Assembly (NCBI GenBank): GCA_937884915.1
Contig: CALAAN010000319.1
Coordinates: 1 to 14,021, forward strand
DNA from: an uncultured Oscillibacter sp.
GTDB lineage: Bacteria; Bacillota; Clostridia; Oscillospirales; Oscillospiraceae
Direction: 5' to 3'
DNA: 14,021 nucleotides
Of this stretch, positions 7,606 to 13,192 are shown in pieces (position 1 is the stretch's first letter; the number at the start of each line of letters is the position of its first letter). The notes under the pieces were generated by a model that was not told the DNA's origin, made no database searches, and was given only the letters and a program-made list of their open reading frames with translations. A program made the position numbers and the translations under genes.

Positions 7606-8331
7606 TTACTTGATGCGCACTGTAATCGTCAGCACCGCGCCGCCGACCGTGGCCGTCACGGTCGTGGTGCCCGCCTTGGCGGGCGTGATCAGGCCGTCTG
7701 CCGAGATGGACAGAACGCTCGCGTCCGCCACCGCCCAGGTCGCAGCCGCGTCCGTGCCGGAAACGCTCAGGCGGATGGTCTCGCTCGACTTGATCGTGCA
7801 GTCAAAGTTGCCGTTTGCGTCCTTGGGCAGCGTCGTGCCGACGTTCGTCTTGATGCTCAGCGCCGAAGCGTCCACCGTCGGGGTGGACGGCGTCGTGGTC
7901 GTGCCGGAATCGGCGGCCGTCGCATCGCCGCCGTTCGCGGGATCATTTGCGTTCGGCTCGTCGCTATTGTTCGGGTCAGTCGTGTCGCCGTTGTTCGCGT
8001 TCGGATCGTCCGTGTTCGTATTGCTGTCATCAGGCGTGTTGACGTCGTCCTGCACGCCGGGGTTATTGCCGTCGTCGGCGGGCGTGAGCTTGGCAACGAT
8101 CTTGTCGCCAAAGAGCGACCAGCTCAGAAGCAGCAGCACGACGACGAGCACCGCCGCCATCGCACCGCGGACGGACTGCGTCTGCTTTTTATCCGAAACG
8201 CGCCGGCCGCCGCCCGATTTGCCGGAGCTGTACTTGATCTTGCGGGGATGGTCGCCCTCCTCGCAGAACGGGCATCTGCGATAGCTGGGGGAATATTCTT
8301 CGCCGCAGCGCGGGCACTTGAGAAGATCCAT
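7606..8331 (-). CDS. Zinc-ribbon, single-pass membrane protein with C-terminal BIG2-like domain
   Basis: A 241-residue protein. The N-terminus carries a four-cysteine zinc ribbon (CPRC at 6-9, CPFC at 20-23). A basic stretch (RKIKYSSGKSGGGRR) follows, then one strongly hydrophobic helix at about 57-74 and a long low-complexity Asn/Asp/Thr/Pro linker at 83-152. The end (about 155-239) has the strand pattern and the VLSISADGLITPAKAGTTTV signature of bacterial Ig-like BIG2 domains. By the positive-inside rule the zinc ribbon should be cytoplasmic and the linker and Ig domain external. I chose the ATG at 8331 because AAAGGAG lies seven bases upstream; the frame stays open to 8487 but that part overlaps the promoter. 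Function is unknown: wall or polysaccharide contact is plausible for the outer part, but unproven. It is monocistronic. Confidence 0.82.
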   Translation of the reverse strand: MDLLKCPRCGEEYSPSYRRCPFCEEGDHPRKIKYSSGKSGGGRRVSDKKQTQSVRGAMAAVLVVVLLLLSWSLFGDKIVAKLTPADDGNNPGVQDDVNTPDDSNTNTDDPNANNGDTTDPNNSDEPNANDPANGGDATAADSGTTTTPSTPTVDASALSIKTNVGTTLPKDANGNFDCTIKSSETIRLSVSGTDAAATWAVADASVLSISADGLITPAKAGTTTVTATVGGAVLTITVRIK

Positions 8332-8403
8332 GCCGACGCTCCTTTCTTCTGTCAAAATAGAGTCTCTGCGCGCGGACACATACACTGCGCCGCGTTCCTT
8401 TAC

Positions 8404-8432
8404 ATAATACTTGCTTTTTTGTCCCACGTCAA
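8404..8432 (-). promoter_or_regulatory. Promoter of the zinc-ribbon/BIG2 gene
   Basis: On the minus strand TTGACG (-35) is followed after 17 bases by TATTAT (-10), one mismatch from consensus in each box. The predicted start is about 65 bases before the ATG at 8331. Because it lies inside the open frame that extends to 8487, it supports the shorter start chosen for the protein. Confidence 0.75.
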
Positions 8433-8472
8433 CCGAAACGCGCAAATTTTTGCCGCATTCCGCCGCGCGGCC

Positions 8473-8501
8473 TTGCTTTTTCGCCAAAGTCTTCCTATAA
8501 T
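8473..8501 (+). promoter_or_regulatory. Promoter of udk
   Basis: A perfect TATAAT (8496-8501) is preceded after 17 bases by a weak TTGCTT (8473-8478). Transcription would begin about 30 bases before the udk ATG. It is divergent from the promoter at 8404-8432, with the two -35 boxes about 40 bp apart. Confidence 0.68.
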
Positions 8502-8537
8502 TGGCTTAACAACAAACGATTCATGGAGGTTCTGGCG

Positions 8538-9155
8538 ATGAACACCATCTTCATTGGCATTGCGGGCGGTACCGGCTCGGGCAAGACGACGCTCACCGAG
8601 CACTTAAAGCAGCACTTCGGCGACGATATCAGCGTCGTGCACCACGACAGCTATTATAAATATCAGGACAGGCCCTTTGAAGAGCGCTGCAAGCAGAACT
8701 ACGACCACCCCGACGCCTTTGAAACGGATCTGATGGTCGAGCAGCTCAAAGAACTCAAGGCGGGCAGGGCCATCCGCTGCCCCGTCTACTCCTACGCAGA
8801 CCACCAGCGCACGAATGAGACCGAGCTCATCCGGCCGAGCAAGGTCGTCATCGTCGAGGGTATCCTCATTTTTCAGGACCCGCGGCTGCGTGAAATGCTG
8901 GATATCAAGATCTTCGTCGAGACCGACGCCGACGTGCGCATCCTGCGCCGCGCGCTGCGCGACGTGCGCGACCGCGGCCGCACGCTCGAGAGCGTCATCA
9001 CGCAGTATTTGACGACCGTCAAGCCCATGCACGAGCAGTTCGTCGAACCGAGCCGCAAGTATGCCGACATCATCGTGCTCGAAGGCGGCCACAACTTAGT
9101 CGCCCTCGACATGATCATGCAGCGCATCGCCAGCCACATCGCCTCCGCCGACTAA
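8538..9155 (+). CDS. udk: Uridine kinase (uridine/cytidine salvage)
   Basis: The 205-residue P-loop kinase phosphorylates uridine or cytidine to UMP or CMP for pyrimidine salvage in the cytoplasm. Features are the Walker A loop GGTGSGKTT (10-18), HDSYY (36-40), the substrate-site YDHPDAF (55-61), PVYSYADHQR (82-91), VIVEGIL (104-110) and the arginine lid RDVRDRGR (141-148). Length and motif order are those of bacterial Udk. I chose the ATG at 8538 because GGAGG lies eight bases before it; an in-frame ATG at 8523 lies before that ribosome site and would put five unconserved residues before MNTIFIGIAGG. The gene has its own promoter and ends before the hairpin-rich region and the terminator at 9357-9397. 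Confidence 0.95.
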   Translation: MNTIFIGIAGGTGSGKTTLTEHLKQHFGDDISVVHHDSYYKYQDRPFEERCKQNYDHPDAFETDLMVEQLKELKAGRAIRCPVYSYADHQRTNETELIRPSKVVIVEGILIFQDPRLREMLDIKIFVETDADVRILRRALRDVRDRGRTLESVITQYLTTVKPMHEQFVEPSRKYADIIVLEGGHNLVALDMIMQRIASHIASAD

Positions 9156-9215
9156 CGCAGGCACGAAAAAGCGCCGCAGACTTTGCGCCCATAGGCGGCA
9201 AATAAATTGTAATCC

Positions 9216-9349
9216 GTTTTTTCTGACGACATGTGCGTCAGAAAAAACACTTTGCGCGGAGCGAGCGTCGAATCGTCCGCTTAAAGCGGACGACCGAGGC
9301 GCAGAGCGCAGCGAATTTTCTCGAAAAAGTGGCAACGCCGCTTTTTCGA
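9216..9349. repeat. Gene-free DNA with three successive long hairpins (possible dispersed repeat)
   Basis: The 249 bases between udk and the chromate-family genes hold no credible gene but three strong inverted repeats ahead of the terminator. First, GTTTTTTCTGACG (9216-9228) pairs with 9236-9248 around a 7-base loop. Second, TCGTCCGCTT (9273-9282) pairs exactly with 9284-9293. Third, TCGAAAAAGTGGC (9321-9333) pairs with 9337-9349 around AAC, with one G-T pair. Between the second and third, GCGCAGA (9299-9305) can also pair with TTTGCGC (9251-9257) to enclose the second hairpin. Such stacked palindromes recall intergenic repeat families (REP/MITE-like) of gut Clostridia, but copy number cannot be judged from one window. 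Confidence 0.5.
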
Positions 9350-9356
9350 CAGTCTC

Positions 9357-9397
9357 AAAAAAGAGGGAAGCAGCTTTCAGCTGCTTCCCTCTTTTTT
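9357..9397. terminator. Bidirectional terminator between udk and the chromate-family genes
   Basis: The 19-base arm AAAAAAGAGGGAAGCAGCT (9357-9375) pairs perfectly with 9379-9397 around the loop TTC. The core is G+C-rich and each strand ends in a run of six T, so it can stop transcription both from udk (plus) and from the genes at 9405-11523 (minus), which converge here. Confidence 0.92.
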
Positions 9398-9404
9398 GAA
9401 TATC

Positions 9405-9959
9405 TTACGCCCCCGCGAACCGGAACACCACGCCCACAAGCGCGGACAGTCCGATGAACACGATCGGGTGCCATTTCTTTGTCTGTTTGACAAAATTCGT
9501 CAGCACGATGATCACGGCGGCCAAAATCAGCCCCTGCCAGAAAAAGCCGGTGGAGACCACGAACGTCTCCTTTACCACAATGAGGCCGGCAGAGGTGATG
9601 AGCGCGGTGGACGCGGGACGTAGGCCGTAGAACGCGCCGCCGACGTACTTGCTGGTGCGGAACGCCTCTAAAAACGCCGCGACGATCAGGATAATGATGA
9701 TGCTCGGTGCGACGAGGCCGAGCGTTGCCGTGATGGCGCCTGGCACGCCCTTGGTGAGGTAGCCCACGTAGGTCGCCATGTTGACGCCGATGGGACCAGG
9801 GGTGGACTCGGAGACCGCGATCATATCCGCGAGCTGCGCGCGGGTAAACCAGTTGGTCTTGTCGGCCATGTCGTAAAGGAACGGGAGCGTGGCCATGCCG
9901 CCGCCGATGGCAAAAAGGCCCGTCTTGAAGAATTCCCAGAAAAGCTGGAGATAGATCAT
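9405..9959 (-). CDS. Chromate transporter (CHR) family half-protein, second of the pair
   Basis: A 184-residue integral membrane protein with the CHR family signatures: GLFAIGGGMATLPFL (14-28), the acidic/Pro motif AVSESTPGPIGVN (48-60), and a series of hydrophobic helices to the C-terminus. It is one half of the full-length ChrA-like protein (about 400 residues). In bacteria with short-chain CHR proteins, two adjacent genes encode the two halves and both are needed, as described for the Bacillus pair. Its ATG overlaps the stop of the upstream half by four bases (ATGA). Related proteins export chromate by proton exchange, but many gut anaerobes carry homologues whose real substrate is unknown, so chromate resistance should not be assumed. 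Confidence 0.87.
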   Translation of the reverse strand: MIYLQLFWEFFKTGLFAIGGGMATLPFLYDMADKTNWFTRAQLADMIAVSESTPGPIGVNMATYVGYLTKGVPGAITATLGLVAPSIIIILIVAAFLEAFRTSKYVGGAFYGLRPASTALITSAGLIVVKETFVVSTGFFWQGLILAAVIIVLTNFVKQTKKWHPIVFIGLSALVGVVFRFAGA

Positions 9960-10507
9960 GCCTGCTCACCGCCTCTCTTGAGCTTCACCTGCAAAACGAT
10001 GCCGCACAGCGCCGCGAACACCACGAAGATGACCGGCGACCAGTCGAGAAACAGCGAAGCCGCCAGAATGAGCAGATAGATCACCAGCGTCGCCTTGTCG
10101 ATGACAGACTTTTTCCACAGCTTCATCACTGCGTTGAAGATCAGCACGCACACGCACACGCGGATGCCCGCAAAGGCGTTCTTGACCCACGCGACGTCCG
10201 CAAACGTCGTGATGACGCCCGCGAGCAGCGAGATGATGACGATGCTCGGAAACACGATGCCGAGCGTTGCGACGATGCCGCCGATGTTACCCTTGACCTT
10301 GCGGCCTGCGAACGTCGCGGTGTTGACCGCGATGACGCCCGGCGTACACTGGCCGATGGCAAACCAGTCAGCCAGCTCCTCCTCCGTCGCCCAGCCCTTG
10401 TTCTCGACGACCTCACGCTGCAAGATCGGCAGCATGGCGTAGCCTCCGCCGAAGGTCATCACGCCGACCCTGGCGAAGGTGAAAAACAGCTCCCACAGTA
10501 GTTTCAA
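9956..10507 (-). CDS. Chromate transporter (CHR) family half-protein, first of the pair
   Basis: A 183-residue membrane protein with the paired motifs VMTFGGGYAMLPILQREVV (16-34) and GQCTPGVIAVNTATFAG (52-68), then four or five hydrophobic helices. It is homologous to, but clearly different from, its partner (for example QCTPG instead of ESTPG), as expected for the two halves of a functional transporter of opposite topology. It starts with TTG at 10507, supported by AAGGAGG seven bases upstream; an upstream ATG in frame is not available before the birA stop. The stop of birA (TAA at 10522-10520) overlaps this ribosome site, so the gene is read from the birA transcript. Confidence 0.87.
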   Translation of the reverse strand: MKLLWELFFTFARVGVMTFGGGYAMLPILQREVVENKGWATEEELADWFAIGQCTPGVIAVNTATFAGRKVKGNIGGIVATLGIVFPSIVIISLLAGVITTFADVAWVKNAFAGIRVCVCVLIFNAVMKLWKKSVIDKATLVIYLLILAASLFLDWSPVIFVVFAALCGIVLQVKLKRGGEQA

Positions 10508-10519
10508 AATCGTTCCTCC

Positions 10520-11523
10520 TTATTCCACGTAACCGTAAAGGCCGCGCACGGACACCTCGCCCGTGCGGACGGTCTCGACCGTCCCGTTTTCGCGGCGCAC
10601 GATGAGGCCGAACTCCTCGTCCACGTCAAGCGCCGTGACTTTCTCCTTCGTATCCTGCCACAAAAGCTGCACCTCGCGTCCGATGGTAACGCAGCGGCGG
10701 CGGTACTCGTCTAAGTATCCGCCCGTATCGCCCGACTTGAGCGCCGCATAGAGCGCGTCAAGCTCCTCGATCATTGCCGCGGCCAGCTCCGCGCGCGAGA
10801 TGAGCCTGCCCGTCTCGCGCAGAATGGACGTCGCGATCTTCGAGACGTCGCCGTCGAAATCCTCCTCGCGCTGGCTGACGTTGAAGCCGATGCCTGCCAC
10901 GACGTACTGGAGCTCGCCCGTCTCACCCTCGACGCTCAGCTCGGTCAGGATGCCGCAGAGCTTTCTGCCGTTTAAGATGAGATCGTTCGTCCACTTGATC
11001 TGCGAGTGCGTGCCCGCCACGCGGTCGACCGCGCGGCTCATCGCAACGGCGATATGAGGCCCGTGAGCGGCATGAGCTGCGACGGCGTCATCTGCGGGCG
11101 CAGCAGGATCGACAGGTAAACGCCCTTGCCCGCCGCGCTCTGGAAGCTGCGGCCGCGGCGGCCGCGCCCGCTCGTCTGCTCCGCCGCGACAGCGACGGTG
11201 CCGTCCGGCGCGCCGTCGAGCGCAATGCGCTTTAGATAGGCATTCGTCGAGTCGATGGAGCCAAAGCAGTCGATGCGCTTGCCGACGGTCTCGACAGGCC
11301 CTAAATAGCTGCGCACGGTCTGCTCGGTCAGCGTATCCGGCAGCGACTTTAAGCAGTAGCCGCGCCCCGTGACGGCGTCGATCACGTATCCCTGCGCGCG
11401 CAGGGCGGAAATGCTCTTCCAGATCGCCGCGCGCGTGATGCCAAGCTCGGCGCTCACGGCCTCGCCGGAGATGAAGTGCCCCTTTTCCCGCAGCAGCAGC
11501 GCCAAAACAGTCTCTTTTCCCAT
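10520..11523 (-). pseudogene. birA: BirA, bifunctional biotin-protein ligase/biotin repressor, frameshifted
   Basis: The first 161 codons (11523 to 11038) encode a winged-helix DNA-binding domain (residues 1-60: ISGEAVSAELGITRAAIWKS, then ISALRAQGYVIDAV) and the first half of the ligase, with DSTNAYLK and the biotin loop SGRGRRGRSF. The frame then ends at TGA (11040-11038) shortly after MPLTGL. The rest of the ligase continues in another frame down to 10520: KWTNDLILNGRKLCGILTE, then VVAGIGFNV and the C-terminal SH3-like domain (REVQLLWQDT to GLYGYVE). The break lies at about 11049-11060, where CATATC reads as if AT were duplicated or one base lost. Removing two bases restores a normal 333-residue protein. 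Start: ATG at 11523 with GGAGG five bases upstream. BirA attaches biotin to carboxylases and represses biotin genes. Sequencing error versus true mutation cannot be decided here. Confidence 0.9.
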
Positions 11524-11533
11524 AGCGTCCTCC

Positions 11534-11560
11534 GTTACAAAATGTAACCGAAATTGTTAC
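11534..11560 (-). promoter_or_regulatory. Inverted repeats in the birA leader next to the ribosome site
   Basis: GTTACAAAATGTAAC (11534-11548) is a perfect palindrome with six-base arms, and a further GTTAC lies at 11556-11560. All three half-sites precede the birA GGAGG (11528-11532 on the minus strand). They lie about 80-105 bases inside the transcript predicted from the promoter at 11647-11675. They could be a protein site or a weak RNA hairpin; the half-sites resemble, but do not equal, the biotin-operator arm. Confidence 0.35.
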
Positions 11561-11646
11561 CCTTTTGAGGTTGACAGTCGGCGGCTTATCGCTTACGATT
11601 GACATAAAACATCAAACGCTGCGCATTTCGCAGCCGCCGTCTTAGG

Positions 11647-11675
11647 ATTGTAGCACGCTTGCCGCCGCATGTAAA
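11647..11675 (-). promoter_or_regulatory. birA: Promoter of birA and the CHR pair
   Basis: On the minus strand TTTACA (-35, 11675-11670) is followed after 17 bases by TACAAT (-10, 11652-11647), with an extended TGC before the -10. The predicted leader is about 115 bases long. The ten bases GTGCTACAAT are identical to those at the -10 of the ABC exporter promoter (7521-7530). Confidence 0.7.
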
Positions 11676-11700
11676 CCAAAATCTCACGTTTTGGCTTACC
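11670..11700. promoter_or_regulatory. Candidate BirA (biotin) operator
   Basis: TGTAAACC (11670-11677) and GGCTTACC (11693-11700) form a dyad separated by 15 bases, and the inner bases AAAA/TTTT pair as well, giving GTAAACCAAAA against TTTTGGCTTAC with one mismatch. The known biotin operators have the form TTGTAAACC or TTGTTAACC, a spacer of about 14-16 bases, and the mirrored arm; the left arm here is an exact match to the TGTAAACC core. The site covers the -35 box of birA, so BirA bound here should block its own promoter. This was found by eye; no motif scoring was done. Confidence 0.6.
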
Positions 11701-11733
11701 CGGCGGTTTCTTGACGAATTCCTGATTTTTCCA

Positions 11734-11762
11734 TTGCCGCGCACTGCCCCGACGTGTACAAT
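11734..11762 (+). promoter_or_regulatory. Promoter of the MBOAT-SGNH operon
   Basis: TTGCCG (11734-11739) is followed after 17 bases by TACAAT (11757-11762). Transcription would begin about 25 bases before the GTG start at 11796. It points away from the birA promoter, whose -35 lies about 60 bp to the left, so the candidate BirA operator is upstream of, not over, this promoter. Confidence 0.65.
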
Positions 11763-11795
11763 AAGACGCTGACAAATAATGACAGGAGTTTCCCC

Positions 11796-13181
11796 GTGAG
11801 CTTTTCCGACCTTACGTTTCTTTTTTATTTTCTGCCGCTGTTTTTCGCGGTTTATTACATAGTTCCCTTTCGCTTCAAAAACGCCGTGCTCGTGCTGGGC
11901 AGCTTTGCCTTCTACTTCATCGGCGCGGGCGCGCGCGATACGCTGCTGCTGTCCGGCGTACTGCTTCTGCACTACGCCCTCGCCCGTGCGATGGCGGGAA
12001 AAGAGGTCCGCGCGCGCAAGGTGCTGCTGATCATCGCGCTGGCGGCGGACCTCTTCTGCCTGGTGTATTTCAAGTACGCCGCATTTATTCTGGAAAATCT
12101 GGGCAAACTGACGGGGACGGCGTTCTCCCTCGTCGAGCTTGCGCTGCCGCTCGGCGTCAGCTTCTACCTCTTCCAGAGCGCGGGGTATCTCATCGACGTG
12201 TATCGCGGCGAGGAGGCAGAGAAAAATCTCATCGACTACGCCGCCTTCACCATCGCGTTCCCTCAGCTCACGATGGGGCCGATCCTGCGCTGGCGCGAAT
12301 GGCGCGGCGCGCTGAAAGCGCGCACGGTCACACGCGAGGACGTATTCTCCGGCTTTGAGCTCTTCGTCGTCGGCCTGTGCTTCAAGGTACTGCTGGCCGA
12401 CCAGCTCGCGCCGCTGTGGGCGTCGCTCGAGCGCATCGGGTATGAATACCTGTCGACGCCGCTCGCATGGCTCGGCGCGGTGAGCTACAGTTTGCAGCTC
12501 TACTTCGACTTTTCCGGCTATTCGCTCATGGCGATGGGCCTCGGGCAGATGCTGGCGCTGCCCGTGCCGCGCAACTTCGACCTGCCCTACACCGCGCGCT
12601 CGGTGAGCGAGTTTTACCGCCGCTGGCACATCACGCTCGGCACGTGGTTCCGCGACTATGTCTACATTCCGCTCGGCGGCAGCCGAAACGGAAGCGCCCG
12701 CACGGTGCTTTCGCTCACGGTCGTGTGGTTCTTCACGGGTCTCTGGCACGGAGCGAGCTGGAATTTTGTCCTCTGGGGCGTGGTGCTGCTCTGCTTCATT
12801 CTGCTCGAAAAATTTGGCATCGGCGATTTTCTCAGGGAGCATAAAGTGCTCTCGCACGTCTATCTCCTCTTCGTCATCCCGCAGACGTGGGTCATCTTCC
12901 GCATCACGCGCTTAAAGGACGTCGGCGCGTATTTCTCGCGCCTGTTCCCGTTTTTCGGCACACACAGCGCCGTTTCCCCGCAGGATGCTGTCAAGCTGCT
13001 CGCATCTTACTGGTGGCTGCTGCTTTTGGCCATTTTCTTCTGCCTGCCGCAGCCGCGCCGCTTTTATGAAAAGCACCGCGGCAGCCTGCTCGTCCAGCTC
13101 CCGCTGTTTCTGCTCTTCTGGGTGTGCGTGTACTTCATCGCCACCTCGTCGGGCAACGCCTTTCTCTATTCCCGTTTCTAA
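11796..13181 (+). CDS. MBOAT-family membrane O-acyltransferase (AlgI/DltB-like)
   Basis: A 461-residue polytopic membrane protein with the MBOAT signatures: PLGVSFYLFQSAGYLIDVY (118-136), QLYFDFSGYSLMAMGLG (234-250), SEFYRRWHITLGTWFRDYV (271-289) followed by YIPLGG (290-295), and the catalytic histidine His318 in GLWHGASWNF. About ten to twelve hydrophobic segments cover the length. In AlgI, PatA and DltB, such proteins move an acyl group (usually acetyl or alanyl) across the membrane to an extracellular polymer. I chose the GTG at 11796 because CAGGAG lies seven bases upstream; the frame is open to an ATG at 11754, but this overlaps the promoter and adds 14 polar residues. The SGNH partner begins 11 bp downstream. 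The polymer acylated here cannot be read from sequence. Confidence 0.9.
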   Translation: MSFSDLTFLFYFLPLFFAVYYIVPFRFKNAVLVLGSFAFYFIGAGARDTLLLSGVLLLHYALARAMAGKEVRARKVLLIIALAADLFCLVYFKYAAFILENLGKLTGTAFSLVELALPLGVSFYLFQSAGYLIDVYRGEEAEKNLIDYAAFTIAFPQLTMGPILRWREWRGALKARTVTREDVFSGFELFVVGLCFKVLLADQLAPLWASLERIGYEYLSTPLAWLGAVSYSLQLYFDFSGYSLMAMGLGQMLALPVPRNFDLPYTARSVSEFYRRWHITLGTWFRDYVYIPLGGSRNGSARTVLSLTVVWFFTGLWHGASWNFVLWGVVLLCFILLEKFGIGDFLREHKVLSHVYLLFVIPQTWVIFRITRLKDVGAYFSRLFPFFGTHSAVSPQDAVKLLASYWWLLLLAIFFCLPQPRRFYEKHRGSLLVQLPLFLLFWVCVYFIATSSGNAFLYSRF

Positions 13182-13192
13182 GGAGACCTTTC

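Noticed and set aside
7966..8055. Repetitive-looking stretch as a tandem DNA repeat or CRISPR-like array
   Set aside because: It encodes the Asn/Asp/Thr-rich linker of the BIG2 protein; repeats are irregular and protein-driven, with no constant spacer.
9216..9248. 13-bp hairpin as terminator of udk
   Set aside because: On either strand the T-run precedes the stem and an A-run follows it, so it lacks the U-tail needed. The terminator at 9357-9397 fits far better.
10520..11605. Single 361-codon frame as the birA gene
   Set aside because: Its first part (before AVAMSRAV) is an unconserved Arg/Ala-rich shadow of the true birA N-terminus; only its last ~178 residues are ligase.
11617..11635. Small hairpin GCTGCG/CGCAGC as a riboswitch or attenuator for birA
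   Set aside because: Only six base pairs with a 5-base loop and no T-run or conserved riboswitch core; it may be chance in G+C-rich DNA.
11586..12857. Open frame of 423 codons on the minus strand
   Set aside because: It is antisense to the MBOAT gene, which has clear motifs, and runs through the divergent promoter region. Its composition (Arg, Glu, Ala, His) is that of a shadow frame.
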